Shown: positions 21,009 through 33,062, numbered from the stretch's first letter. The stretch: 64,000 nt of DNA from Pieris napi (GCF_905475465.1 NC_062236.1:1002001-1066000); one strand, 5' to 3'. Numbers and translations are program-made. The notes: generated from the sequence alone by a model not told the origin.

Positions 21009-22135
21009 TGAATTTCACACATACTATTAAAATTTCTTACACTGATATAAACGCTTTCAAGAATTCAGCAAACGGCCGGGTGCAAAAACGTATTAGAGCC
21101 CTTATAACTTTTATCTACTATAGTTTCAAAATTCGATAAAAACCTATATTTGTATTGAGTTGTGCCGTCTGCTTGCCTATAGATAAAGAATATCTTATCA
21201 CGTTTATTCCTTTCCAAAGTAATGTGAGAGTCATAAGGACAAACTATTCAATAGTTATAGAGGTTTATTATTAAATTAGTTTACCTCAGTGTATTTCTGC
21301 GAAATCCGCCCCGGTCCAACCACACCAGCTCAAAATTACAGGACACTAAAAAGCTAAAGGATAGTACGAGTATGATAGATAATTAATATATAATAATAAC
21401 CGCTGACTACAAAATATTCGCTTTTGACCTTTACGAAAGTGTGTTTGTCAGTAATTCGATATATTATTTTATTGCGCCATACTATTTTATTGTTTCCGTA
21501 ACTTAGTGTCTGAGGCTCACGCTTCTAAAAGATTCTTCTTATTCGACAGATTCTAAAAAATCATCACGATTATTACCGGGTTTCACCCCGTCAGAATTTG
21601 AAAACTTTGACCCTTTACGAAATAATCTAGAATGAAATGTAAAATAATGTATATGTACGTTTGTTAATCTGCTACGCAGATACGATTGAACAGGTTTCTC
21701 TCTAATTTTTAAACAAAAACGTTTCTCATAGAAAAATGTTATTATATTTCTTAATTAAATTATTTTTATATATTACGTTACGCTTATAGTTTGTATGAAC
21801 GAAAGGTACTACGATAGGATACAAGAAAGTGTAAGAGTGTCTTCAACAGAAACAAATTTTTAAAAGGAGCTCTTTCAGTCAGTTGAATTTAAATTTCCGC
21901 CAATTCGCCTGGAAAAACTTGTTACTGTGAAAAGTCGCCATTTTAGGTATTACATTACCGAAGTAGATTTTCAGGGCAAAAACTCGATGACGTGACAAAA
22001 GCGTCTCAAAATGTCTTTATAGAATTATGTTATATGCGTGTAAAGTTCGAATTCCACTATAATATAAAATATCTAATAATATCCTTATGTCTGAGTAAAA
22101 AGAACAAATTAATTTGAAATTTGTTTTTTATATAA
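21009..22135. other. No gene seen
   Basis: Unassigned; an approximately 200-bp stretch at 21840-22020 is less AT-rich but shows no frame. Confidence 0.3.
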
Positions 22136-22182
22136 CCGCCGCCCATGGACACTCACTATGCCAGAAGGCTCGTAAGTTCGTT
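22136..22182 (-). repeat. Short LINE 3'-end fragment
   Basis: CCGCCGCCCATGGACACTCA and AGGCTCGTAAG.TCGTTGC are the reverse complement of the LINE 3' UTR. Confidence 0.6.
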
Positions 22183-24162
22183 GCTTTTTGACTAAACTGT
22201 CTTCTCTATTTTTTTTTTCAATTTTAGTTCAATTTTATTATGAACTTAATATTTTCCCCCAGTACATATGTAAATGAACTTCATAATGTAAAAATGTTAT
22301 ATATTTTTTATGCTATTCTATCTTAATATATGACTAGTTTTGTGTAGATTCGTTAATTAATAGTTTACAAAGTTGTCTTATTTATCGCAAAAGTTTCGTC
22401 TAAGAAGTGCGCAATGTATGTAAACACGCCGAACAAAAAACGCCTCTTATAATTCAAATAAAACTGTCCCTTTCGATCCCGCTATAAAAACAATTTTTCA
22501 GAACGAGACAAATTCTTTATTGTGGTTTAAAAATAGCCTTTGGAGTACAGAGCAAAGTAAATTATAGCAGTATCTGATAAGACATCTTTACGTACAGTCA
22601 GTGTTTTGCGCTTCGAGTGACGTTGACAAATGAGATGAGGGCTCACTTCACTTCGAGATGTTTTTATGTATTGGCCAAATTGAAAATCAGGAGACGCATA
22701 AATAGACATGATTTATGTACTATTTAAATCACAAGCGTATTTCGTTATTAAGTTTAAGATTCACTTATGTATTGTTAATAACCTATGGGTTTTAAGTTAG
22801 TAATACAAAATTAAAAGTAAAGAGATTTATAACCTAACATTAGTTAAGTAACATACATATATTTTCGTTAATAATTAAAAGCGTAAATAAAATGTAAACA
22901 ATCATCGCACACTTAAAGATAATATGAGCCCTTTAAATAGCATAAATTGTAATTTAATATTGTCGTTTCCGATAAAGTCCAATAAGTGTCACTTAGAGTT
23001 ACGAACTCTGGAATAAGTCAAGTTAGTTTTTTGTTAATCTAGCGACGCAACCCCACTACCTCTAATTTTATGTTAGTCATAAGCTCATATTTTAAATTAT
23101 TAAAGTTATTTGTTACCCAGCTTCAAACAAAGTGTTTCATTTAACATATATCTGAACATATTCATACAACAACCGCATAATACATAACTATGGACGCAAG
23201 ATTTTTGAATAAAATATTGTGTCGTCCATTAATTTTTTTTGCCAGTTATAAAAAAATTAAATTATAAAATCAGGTCATTTTATTTGCAGAAACACCCTGC
23301 TTTTTCAGCAGTGGTGCGGGACCAAAATCCAAAACATTGGATTTTGATATTCAGGAGTCGTAGTTGCATCAAGAAAGTTATACATTAAATATGCCACGTT
23401 GTCAAAAAACCCGTAATTGTTGATAATATGTGACAACAAAAAATTGCTTATTAACTAAGTTAAAACAGCCTTCTTAATTAAGCCTAATTAATGCATATTA
23501 ATGTCCCTTTCATATCCTTTCACTCTTTGCTTCTTCAAGTTAATAGTAACTAAAAATGCATTAAATGTGTTGATGAATAGTTGAACTAAATGGAACAAGA
23601 CTGTAATTGAGTAATTCACAAGAGAGATCCACAAATAAAGGCACGAAATGAGTGACGTGGAGATGACAAAATTCAATCTATCGTAAGCTGATGAAATCTC
23701 CTGTTACACGGCTGTGATCGAATCGATGCCTTGTTGTACTTTTTCAAGCCTTTGACTTTGCGTTCAAAGAAAATAACGTTTAAATAGTCCCTTTACTAAG
23801 TTATATAAAGTACTCTCTCTGACAAATTGTTTTTGCGTGATTAAAGGATGTATAATTGTAATTTATTAAATTCTTTTAAACCGCAGTGATTCCTTTTTTA
23901 GCATTCTGTATGGTATAAAAAAATTCCGGCTAACTCGTTTAGTGCTAATGTCTAAAATCAATTTAACAGATATAGTACATTATTTAAATAACGTTACCAG
24001 TCCTTTAAATCTTTAAAAGTCGTGCTTTAGGTAGCGAGAGACTGACACATTAAATTGATAGATTTAGATGTGAACTATTTGATATATTTATTAGAGTTGC
24101 CATATTAAAATGATTTATTGCCGCTATAGATATTGATTCTTGCAATACCTATTTCACTGGAG
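22183..24162. other. Long AT-rich stretch, no gene seen
   Basis: About 2 kb with no recognised repeat or supported frame. A 9-bp stem AAAATCCAA/TTGGATTTT lies near 23325-23347. The 60-codon frames at 22527 and 23488 lack family motifs. Confidence 0.35.
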
Positions 24163-24505
24163 TTTGCCATGTATATTATTTCTCGGAAAAAAATTTTTAG
24201 TTCTATAAAAATAACTATCTACTACGTATAATAAAAAAATGGAGTTAGAGTGGTGACAATTAAGGGTTGGATGTATTTTTGTATGCTGTATCATAAAAAA
24301 ATAAAAACAAATAAAAATGACTAAAAAATAAAAATAAAAATTTGGGGTGGACATCCCTTATCACTTAGGGGTTTGAAAGATAGATAGTAGCTGATTCATA
24401 GACTTACTGAATATGCATAAAAATGTCATAAGAATCGGTCGAGCCGTTTCAGAGGAGTATGGGATCGAACGTTGTGACACTAGAATTTTATATATATAGA
24501 GATAT
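24163..24505 (+). repeat. ACTAG-head interspersed repeat (family 3), head truncated
   Basis: Shares TGGGGTGGACATCCCTTATC, the following TTTGAAAGATAGATAGTAGC and AGAATCGGTCGAGCCGTTTC with 51750-52107 in the opposite orientation. It ends ACACTAGAATTTTATATATA. Confidence 0.65.
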
Positions 24506-24520
24506 GTGTCGCAGATTCGA

Positions 24521-24568
24521 AGCTATTTATATTAGCCAGATATAACTATCTGGCTTATATAAATGGCT
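24521..24568. repeat. 22-bp stem hairpin with TAAC loop
   Basis: 24521-24542 pairs with 24547-24568 with only two mismatches; loop is four bases. Immediately follows the family 3 repeat. Confidence 0.7.
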
Positions 24569-24751
24569 TTTTAATGTTACCTATACATATTTATAAAACA
24601 ATGTGTATTTATAAAAGTCAATTAAAAAAATATTTGTTTGATTTTGACAGTCCTCAAATCAAGTCCGCAAAACTGGCAATAAACTCTCATTTTCTTTAAA
24701 AATACTTTTTTGTAAGGTGTCCAGTGATGTTGTTTTGTTTTTTGTTACTTT

Positions 24752-24769
24752 AGATCTAGATCTAGATCT
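24752..24769. repeat. Triple AGATCT palindrome
   Basis: AGATCTAGATCTAGATCT is an 18-bp perfect palindrome. Soon after, ATAGGAAGT recurs three times at about 24799-24840. Confidence 0.75.
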
Positions 24770-24849
24770 TTCAATAAGCTACATAATCTTATTATATATA
24801 GGAAGTATAACTATAGGAAGTTACATATATATAGGAAGTATGACGCAAA

Positions 24850-25414
24850 CTGGCTGGAGCCTCAATAAATTGGTCGTCCCATGCCCCAATCCGCCCCGCC
24901 CCGGCGTCACTTGATTACATAGATCGTTGTTAATTAACCAACTGTTCTAGAATGAAGATAATTGTATTTATTATGTTGGGAATATATTTTGAATTATTAC
25001 GCCTCTCCGGCTTTTACCATGTAACTAGAAGATCCTGGGATGAAGATGGAATTTATCGTCTGTAAGTTTTTAAAGCGTACTGTCAAATAGAACATGCTAT
25101 CTACTGTGATGAAATTAATTGCTCAATTGGCAATGAAGCCGTATTTTACAAATGCAAAGTTGTAGACACGGGCTTCCATTATGAGAAACTTAAACCGCCG
25201 TCCATTTCCCACCAGTCCACAGGTCTTCCATTCTGTGGCCCATTAGCCAGTAGCAGTAGCAGGCCAATAACCTCCTATCGGTATAGCATCGGCTAGGCTT
25301 CTTATTCGGCAATCTTTTTGACTTTTCAATGCCCCTTTCTTCCTGGTCAGGATTTTACTCAGAAACAAAATGTACTAAAAGATTTACCAGATAAAAATAT
25401 TTTTACTCGCTTTA
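24850..25414. other. No gene seen
   Basis: Unassigned; a short GC-richer patch at 24880-24910. Confidence 0.3.
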
Positions 25415-25560
25415 TATTAGCTTCACCTGTATGTATGTATGTAACCGACTCCTTCGGACTCGATTTTGACCCACTTTTAACGGACAGATTTAATTCAAAC
25501 TTTGCACACCTGTCAAAGATCGATGACAATGCAATAATCCGAAAAAAAAAATGAAAAAAA
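25415..25560 (+). repeat. Interspersed repeat (TGTATGTATGTAACCGACTC family)
   Basis: AGCTTCACCTGTATGTATG, ACTCGATTTTGACCCACTTT and GATCGATGACAATGCAATAA are a set I recognise as a common lepidopteran interspersed repeat. The open frame across it is incidental. Confidence 0.45.
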
Positions 25561-26046
25561 TAAAATAAAATTTAACTAAAAATTAAATAATAGTTTAAAA
25601 CTACAAAACACGCTTTTAAAGCACATCAAACTAAAAAGTGAAAAAAATCCCTAATTTAGGCTGAAAATGGTAATGAACAAAAAATACTGGTATTATTGTG
25701 AAAAAGCGTGGGTTGCTCGATAGACGAAAAATATGGCACAGAGGAATTATTTATCTACCAGTTTGTTGACGTAACCTCAGGAAAATATAACGTTTTCGCG
25801 ACCCTAAAGTACTCTAATATTTGCACTAGACTTCGGTCCGAGATTGAAATATGAAGAAGCATGTTTTCTATTTTCGATTTACGTTTTGTATACACATTAT
25901 TTATTGTGACCCAAGACTGTATTAATGTACGAGATATCGTCATGTTTCATCCTGTTAATATGATAATAAAGCTTTTTCCATGACAGAAATGTGGTTGTGA
26001 CAAAATTGATCTAATTCTAGTCCTTACTATACTATATACTATATAT
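25561..26046. other. No gene seen
   Basis: Unassigned. Confidence 0.3.
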
Positions 26047-26425
26047 ACTAGCAGACCGGCCAAGCGTTGCTGTGGCTACGGTTTTTGTTATATTACATAG
26101 TAGCAAACTATTAAAGGGAAACGGTAGGAGAACACCAGCCATGGGGACCACCATGCTTTTTTGGTGGTTATGCCATTCAATTGTAGCTTATGTGAAACGT
26201 TGGTACTTTCAACACAGCGCCATCTGTTAGAATTGTGACTATCAAATAATAAACAAATATTTTGCAATAAAATAATATTGCGGGTATAAATTAAGATGTA
26301 AGCTATCCTATCTTTTAAGTTGGATCAAACTACACACGGTGTGCAAATTTGATTGATATCGGTTCGGTAGTTTAGGAGTCCATAGCGGTCAAACAACGTG
26401 ACACGTAATTTATATATATTAAGAT
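26047..26425 (+). repeat. ACTAG-head interspersed repeat (family 4), copy 1
   Basis: 379 bp, beginning ACTAGCAGACCGGCCAAGCG and ending ATATATATTAAGAT. Copy 2 at 58952-59330 has exactly the same length; I count about 16 mismatches by eye, so roughly 96% identity. It includes GCGCCATCTGTTAG and TTGATATCGGTTCGGTAGTT. No coding capacity and no terminal inverted repeat. Confidence 0.8.
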
Positions 26426-27129
26426 AATACTATTCCTCTCAGTCCTTTACGTATTACGCGTCGATTGTTTGGTCTAATCTTGGTGCATCTACGGCTACAA
26501 TCAGGGTGATAACCTCATACCCTGAATCGCTCGACCTTGGAATGCTTTGGGCTGATCAGTCAGTGGTTATACTGGTCTTAAACCGTTTAGCGTGATACTC
26601 CTCCATAGTGTACAATGTTATTTCCATACATTTTAACTGCACACAGAAAAAGCCTGGTACACAGCGACACTCAACTGTTAATTATTCTGTATTCTTATTG
26701 TGAAACAGTAGCTTATTTATAAAATTGCGAGTGTTATGTAGATAGCTACCCACGACGCAGGGAATCCTAGTGCACTTTTTCTTTTAATTAAACAACCTTT
26801 TTTATTATGTGCAATAAAGTTTTATTATTTCCTTCTTTCTATACTGGCGTAACATTGTTTCTGGCAACTGTAAAGTTCTCAAATTTGTATGTTATTTTTT
26901 ATTAGCTTTAAAGAAAAGAATAGAATTATGAATAAAATGTTAAGTTAGAACTTATGTTTTTTTTTTAATTGACGTTAATTTCTAACATAATGAATAAATT
27001 AATATTTTACGTATTTCCCATGACAAACCATTGCTCCACTTTGACGCAGAGCGCATTGTAACGCACAGTTTTGGAATCCGCAAATATGGCTGTGTAAAAA
27101 TACAAAGTCCCATTCCCTTTAAGGCATGC
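26426..27129. other. No gene seen
   Basis: Unassigned. Confidence 0.3.
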
Positions 27130-27556
27130 GAGTCCCATATATCAAACCCATTAGGCTTATTTCAAAGGCAATCTATACACCTAACGTTTTAGAGGCAGAC
27201 AATATAAATCCAAATTTCAATTTACATCTGATGATCTTTGAGCTCATAAGTTGGTTTTCGTATTATCCAACTCTCCGTGGTTTATAAAAACATCGGAGAT
27301 TCATGAGCACTTCAAAATCAGGACTGTCAAAGAGGAGATCAAGACCTGGAGTATGAAATACAGAAAAAGGCTAGAAATGCATCCTAATAAGCTTGCCACG
27401 CAACTAACCATACCGGACCTAATAAATAGGCTTAAAAGGCGACAAATCCTTCCAGTCTTGATAGACACGGTTGAAAGAGAAGAGCAGTCTCGATGGAAAT
27501 TTTGCTTTGAACGCCTAACAGCTCTCAACACATCTGCTCATAGTCTAGCTGACTGA
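27130..27556 (+). pseudogene. Jockey-type LINE ORF2 C-terminal relic
   Basis: The frame from 27251 has SPWFIKTSEIHEHFKIRTVK, then EEI..WS.KYRKRLEMHPN, the C-terminal pattern of jockey-type reverse transcriptases (PWY/FV..NE.I..DL.IPTVKEEI...Y..RL..HPN). Upstream to 27130 an out-of-frame PHISNPLGLFQRQSIHL-like piece fits the segment before it. The catalytic region is absent. Confidence 0.65.
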
Positions 27557-28397
27557 TTGCAAGATAAAGACTTATATAAAAAAAAAGTTGGTTTTCGTTC
27601 ATAAATTGTTTTGGAAGCAGAAATTGTATTTCAGGACTAATAAGCTCATAGTTAATTCGTTCGTAAAAGATGGTTATTCATTAGAGTACAGAAGTGAGTA
27701 AGTACTATTGGGAAAATTATAGTCTCGGCATCCAGACTGGAGAATCGAAAACTATATGCTAATTAAGCTAATTGCTAATGGCTATACCCCTAAGATATAG
27801 GGATATGTATTTATACTATACGTCAGGAAAAGCTCGGATTATAAGGAAATGCTATGATCGAGTCAATTGATTGTTGATTTTTATTGTTGCTTTGAGTAAT
27901 CAGTCGCTTCTATTACGATATTTCAGCGACAAACATTTAGTACACATACACAACATACACAACAACATAGTTCTTAATAAGAAGTTCAAATTTAATTCAT
28001 ATAAACGCAAGGTGTGTTGCTAGCCTAACTGAGATGAGCCAAACTCCGCCTCAATTTGTGGCGTTGGCACTTGTCATTTCTCACATAGTATCAAAAGTAT
28101 GTGTATTAAAAATGGCGGCATGGAATATTGCGGTTTTGCAATTTTGAGTATGATTAGATTTGACGTTCTATATAATAAATATATACATTGACACACTTAG
28201 AGCGGTGTTGGCTTGAGCGTGGTGACTCATTGGCTTGTTATGACTTGACTTGAATTATGACTTGCTCCTACAGTGAAGGCAATGTGGATCCGACGACATG
28301 TGGCATAGAAGGCTGATCATGTCTATGAAATAAAAATTATCAAAGAAACGGTTGCAATCTGATACCTTTCCATTTGTTTTCTAAGAATAAAAAAAAC
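27557..28397. other. No supported gene; possible SINE relic
   Basis: 28203-28320 has GTGTTGGCTTGAGCGT and AGAAGGCTGATCATG, possibly a very degraded plus-strand SINE; not certain. Confidence 0.3.
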
Positions 28398-28668
28398 CAG
28401 TGAGGCTACTATTAAAATCTTTTTAAGTCTGGGCCTTAGATCTGTATCTGTTGAATGATCATTTGTCAATCTAATAGGCCAGTAGGTGATCAGCCTCCTG
28501 TGCCTGACACACGCCGTCGCCTTTTTGGGTCTAAGGCAATCCGGTTTCCTCACGATGTTTTCCATCACCGTTCGAGCGAATGTTAACTGCGTACCTACAA
28601 AGAAAGTCTCGTACCTACGACCTCGAGAGTGTCGCACGCTGAAGCCAGTAGGCCAACACTGCTATGTT
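28398..28668 (-). repeat. SINE, near full length, with probable target duplication
   Basis: From CAGTGAGGCTAC (with an ATTAAAAT insertion near the 3' end) to the head at TAGGCCAACACTGCT. TAAGAATA flanks it at 28382-28389 and 28676-28683. Confidence 0.8.
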
Positions 28669-29635
28669 TATTTTTTAAGAATACAGTATTGGTACAATTA
28701 TCGATTTAAAAAAATTGCATCAAAAAGCTTGCAATACGACTTTACGAAGGCTTTCTTTATCGTCTGTAGGATTTCAACAATTTCACTTTTCAAATGAGAA
28801 TGTCACTGTTAATACAATCCGAGCCTGGTTTGACCTTGGGAGGACTAGGAAACTAACGAACTAGATCTAGCACACTTCCAAAATACACTCACACACTTAC
28901 ATGCACTCACGCATGTTGTAAACAGTTAATTTTTTTTATAGAATTGACCATTAAGTTTGTTATGGAAGCACTAGGAACCCTAACAGGTATTTTTAACTTA
29001 AATGGGTACCTCACATTATATTGCATTGTATTCAATGAATAAACACATTTTTTTTTTTAAATTCGGTAAATCGCGAATATATTTAAAAAACATATTCCGA
29101 ATTGAGAATTTCCTTCTTTTTGCTGTTAATAGAGATTTTATTCAGTTCCGAAAATCGAATTCCAGCTACTAGAAAATTTCATCAAAGAATTCAAATACAG
29201 TGAAGTGTTTATCAAGATTGGGAATATCCCAGGGGATGTGCAAGGGTTATTTCTTTAAAAACTCTTTGAAACATTCTGTACCTGAGAACTTAGCGATGCA
29301 AATCGCAGATTTTGTTTCAAATTGAAATGTTTTAAGAAAGAGAAATTGCCATTTGTTCAGAATACTTTCAGACTGATTACAATATTTTAGCGTCTCAAGT
29401 TGAATATAAAAAAGGTTGTTTAATAATTTAAATAGTTAAAACTGTGCGGAGTTTTTGGTAATTTAAATTGTATCTAATTTGGAAATGTTACCTACAGCAG
29501 TGTACAAAAGCAGTACAAAAGCTCCTACGATAACAGTAAACATAAGGAAATAAGCATGAATTAGAAATATGAACGAAGTATGTGGAATAATCACTCTGGA
29601 TTAAATGGTTTTAACCTGGATATACTTTTGCTGAC
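28669..29635. other. No gene seen
   Basis: Unassigned AT-rich sequence. Confidence 0.3.
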
Positions 29636-29731
29636 CCTCCGAACTTCGTACCGCCTAACAATCTATTCTTAATTTTTTTATTTTTTTAATACCTATTCTG
29701 CTAGCCGACACTGGGTCAGCTAGATATTTAA
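29636..29731 (-). repeat. ACTAG-head repeat fragment (family 1)
   Basis: Reverse complement starts ATCTAGCTGACCCAGTGTCG and continues TAGCAGAATAGGTATT, then GATTGTTAGGCGGTACGAAG, homologous to the head end of 7670-8062. Confidence 0.6.
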
Positions 29732-29844
29732 TGTTTACATTTCAAGTCAATTACCATAGACAATTTGTTTTTGAGTAATGTTACGATCGCATTGACAAAT
29801 ACTGACATTAATATTATGCTATGCTTTAGGTATTATCTTTTCTT

Positions 29845-29895
29845 GGACCCTAAGTCGAATTGGTTCCGAAATTCCTCGATGGTTCCATATATCTG
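29845..29895 (-). repeat. Very short LINE 3'-end fragment
   Basis: GGACCCTAAGTCGAATTGGT followed by TCCGAAAT and GGTTCCATAT; reverse complement of the LINE C-terminus. Confidence 0.55.
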
Positions 29896-30207
29896 ACATA
29901 CAAAAACTTAAGAAAATGATGGTATTTTGCTTGCTGATACAACTATCACAAAGTGCTGAGGGTTTTTATACTGTCATAGAAATGTCGACCCCGCTTTTCC
30001 CTAATCCCACTAAAGATTCAAATCATGTCTTGAAATACGTAATTCACTCGTCTTATTGAAAAACGGGAGCTTAATAACACCGGCACCTGGATTATTTGAA
30101 GGGTCTGACAGCAACCGATTGCCTCGATAACCGTTATTGTGCCAAGTTCAAGGAAATTTTCATTTTAGAGACCCGTAGGATAAAGATTATTAATGATAAT
30201 AATAATA

Positions 30208-30785
30208 AACTCAAACTTAAAATATCTTTATTCATATAGGTAAACAAGTACACTTCAGAACGTCAAAAAAAAATATTGGTTGTTTGTAAAGTAGGTTTAC
30301 GATCGAGATGTTTACGTGATAACGTCTTATTGGTGATATAAGTTTTTGGGAAGTAAGGAATTAATGAAGATAACAATTTTTTCAAATTTTAAATTACATC
30401 TATCGTTTTATTCACACTTTTGATGATAAATTTCGGGTGTAAAATGACAAGTTTACTTATTCGACTATGATATACATTTTTCTTCATACATTCACGGAAT
30501 GACTGGCAGCGCTCGACATGAGACGGGAGATCGGTCCGTCTCTCTCTCGTTATACCTGCGATCGCGCTCGTGAGGTTTTGGTGTGACACAAGTTTCTGAA
30601 CATGTCACCCGATTAAAACGATTTTAAAGACGTTATCACGTCAAAAATTAATTAAAAAAAAGTCAAGAGCGTAGAACAGGCAAGAAGAACTGGCAAGAAA
30701 CTTTCTGCCACTCTTTTTAATCGCTAAGTTTTAAGTTTACGATTTTTCAGTATCACATATGTGAAACATTTTCATTCCGTTATCA
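30208..30785 (-). repeat. Retroelement tail interrupted by an insertion
   Basis: 30208-30270 (ATCTTTATTCATATAGGTAA, GAACGTCAAAA) and 30655-30785 (AAGAACTGGCAAGAAACTTT, CTGCCACTCTTTTTAATCGC) together match the order of the tail family seen at 46318-46490 and, in reverse complement, 17120-17145. The middle is foreign. Confidence 0.5.
30275..30648. mobile_element. Candidate non-autonomous element (GACGTTATCACGTC family), copy 1
   Basis: Contains GTTTGTAAAGTAGGTTTACG near one end and GACGTTATCACGTCAAAAA at the other; GTGATAACGTC (30317-30327) is inverted at 30631-30641. The same two blocks occur in 53525-53870. It interrupts a retroelement tail. Confidence 0.45.
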
Positions 30786-30985
30786 GTCTTTTATTTATAA
30801 TAATAATTTATTCCAATTAGATGATACATATCGATTTTAGTTAATACAACGTACGACTTATTTTAGTACCAAAATCAACAGCAAATAAAAATAAATAACA
30901 TTAGTTACTTCCAACACACAAATATACAGTATTTACAATTTTTAAACCTAAATAGTAATAATAATAAAAATTAATAAATATAAAA
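30786..30985. other. No gene seen
   Basis: AT-rich. Confidence 0.3.
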
Positions 30986-31125
30986 TTAAAACAATTTTAA
31001 AAATTTTGGTCCCTGTGGCAGTGTGTGTACCTTTAACGCTGGCAATCCCCGCTGTGTTGCGATACATATTCGTTGAGCGATGAAAGCAGCTCTGGGGTCA
31101 CCGTGACTTTTTTTATAAAATAAAT
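30986..31125 (-). pseudogene. LINE ORF C-terminal relic (GDPRA family)
   Basis: Minus-strand frame HGDPRAAFIAQRICIATQRG, then LPALKVHTLPQGP, the extreme C-terminus of the LINE group also present at 37346-37700. Upstream residues in the same frame are unrelated, so the copy is 5'-truncated at about 31125. Confidence 0.6.
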
Positions 31126-31604
31126 AAATTAAAATTAATGTTTCATAGGTTTGCATGTCAATGTATTCTGACCAAATCCCAAGCCAGAAAATATATGATG
31201 ACCGAATTACAAAAGCCATTGGTAGACCTAAGGTAGATCTCATTTGAACTTACGATGATCTGATTGAACCCAACGCCGCTACTTCTTAATTTCCGATACC
31301 CATAAGCGCCCGACGCTCCATGTATGGGATTTCGATGTACTTATCTTAATAACGCCGCGCCGATGTTGCATCTTTGCGTATGGCAGGAAACTCAATAACA
31401 AGTTTGTGTTCTTTAATATCTCATGCATGGTCACAATAAACTGCCATTGCTGATCAAAAAAACTCGAAAAAGTGCTTGTATAATTGACGGCATTGTCGAC
31501 ATTTATTTCTTTTTTAAAGACTGAGGGTATTTAAAAAATAATTCAAAAGCTTCGCAAGTTTTAGACAAAATAAAGGTGTGTTTTGTAATTTTGAGTAGTG
31601 TTTG
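31126..31604. other. No gene seen
   Basis: Unassigned; less AT-rich at 31270-31390. Confidence 0.3.
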
Positions 31605-31748
31605 CCGAGTGGCTTCAGCGTGTGACTCTCATCCCTGAGGTCGTAGGTTCAATCCCCGTCTGTGCGTATATCAGACAGACAGATGAAACAGATGCAGAAA
31701 TCTGAGGCTCAGACCTAAATAGATTGTAGCGACACTGATTTATTTATT
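31605..31748 (+). repeat. SINE with large internal deletion
   Basis: Head (GAGTGGCTTCAGCGTGTGAC, B box AGGTTCAATCCCC) is joined near 31670 directly to the 3' part (GAAACAGATGCAGAAATCTG to GACACTGATTTATTT). The middle is lost. Confidence 0.8.
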
Positions 31749-32289
31749 TTTTATTTGTAATTTTAGGGTGTCTAAACTTTCCCGAAAGCCAGGTAATTGA
31801 AAAGTTACGTATTTTATGATCAACAGCAAAAGCCTAACACATAAAACCATTAAAGTTTAACAATGGCAACATTATTTCTAACACCTAGGAAAATAAATTA
31901 AACTTATTATCCACCATATCACATTACGCGCCATAAGCAGTTACATTTCATAATTACTACGGAACCCGCGACGCGTGACCCCCACTCGCGCCTGCCTCCT
32001 TAGTATTCAGGACGCGAAGGACATAATTCCACACCGTGATCACCAAGACTCGTTATCTTCAAGCTATTCACAAACGAAAAAATCATTAAATTTCGTACAC
32101 GTACGCGAAAATTGAACTTAGATCCGAACTTCAAAGGCATTTCAATATACGTCAACGCGATAAATGATAAAGAAAATACATTTGAGGTCACTAGAATCTA
32201 TACAAATTGTTATAATATGGTGGTGACGAAATTGATATTACCCCACACTAGGCCCCTATGTTGTAACTGGATTACAGTAATTCCGTAGT
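31749..32289. other. No gene seen
   Basis: Unassigned; GC-richer patch at 31960-32040. Confidence 0.3.
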
Positions 32290-32560
32290 ACATGGTGCAT
32301 GTGTAAAACCTTTTTAAGTGATAACTTCTTTAGAGGGTAAACTGCTTCGTTACGTAACGCGTTACGGCGCCAGTCTAGCTTCCCTTTCTCTCACGCATAC
32401 GGCAGCGGTAGGCAGACTCCTCCTCTCCCACTCTAACCCGCAGCGCTAGCCGTATTTAGGACAAACGCTTTCGTTTTCGATGCGTTGGACATTTATTGAC
32501 AGTGAGCATATAACCTCAAACTATCACCGTTTTTGAAGGTGATTATAAAAAAATATGATG
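32290..32560. other. GC-rich island with overlapping palindromes
   Basis: GTTACGTAAC (32349-32358) and TAACGCGTTA (32355-32364) are two perfect 10-bp palindromes sharing four bases. The following 100 bp is pyrimidine-rich and much less AT-rich than the surroundings. It could be an end of a transposon (it follows a GATAACTTCTTTAG reminiscent of the short inverted-repeat element) or a regulatory element. Confidence 0.4.
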
Positions 32561-32929
32561 AATGACGCAGAAGATGATCCACGGAACATCACAGAAATAA
32601 GTAGCAAATTTCATTCATTTAAGTTACTTCTGTTGGGCGTTCCAAAACGCACACATTTTACTAAAGAAAAAGTAGTCTAATCAATCAAAATTCGTATAAG
32701 ACTTTAAGTATGGGTAATGCTTATGTATGAATTCTGTTGTGTATTTGCTTTAAAAAATCAAATTAAACATTCATAATTTCAAAAACCCGCTAAACAATTT
32801 TTTAACCCAGATGACGTCGCATCAGTCTCTATGACGCAAGCATTAATTACCGTTTAATGAATTATCATATAATACATAATATATATTATACTTCGATTAG
32901 GAACAGTCTCCGAAGAAAAAACTCCAAGA

Positions 32930-33062
32930 TAGTATTCTTCTTCTTGTGCCTTTCCACTACTGGAGGTTGGCGGTCATCTCGTCATACTTCTTCTTATTCT
33001 TCGCCAAGCGCATCAGCTGTTCTACGCTGGCCACTCCTGTCCATTCTCTGATGTTGCGGAGA
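32930..33062 (-). pseudogene. RTE-like LINE ORF C-terminal relic
   Basis: Minus-strand frame NIREWTGVASVEQLMRLAKN, then KKKYDEMTANLQ and a stop. This closely follows the RTE-type pattern (.WTG..SVEEL...A..R..W..M.ANL). Only the last about 35 codons remain. Confidence 0.65.

Noticed and set aside
28203..28320. Additional plus-strand SINE
   Set aside because: Only short scattered matches; not strong enough to annotate as a SINE.
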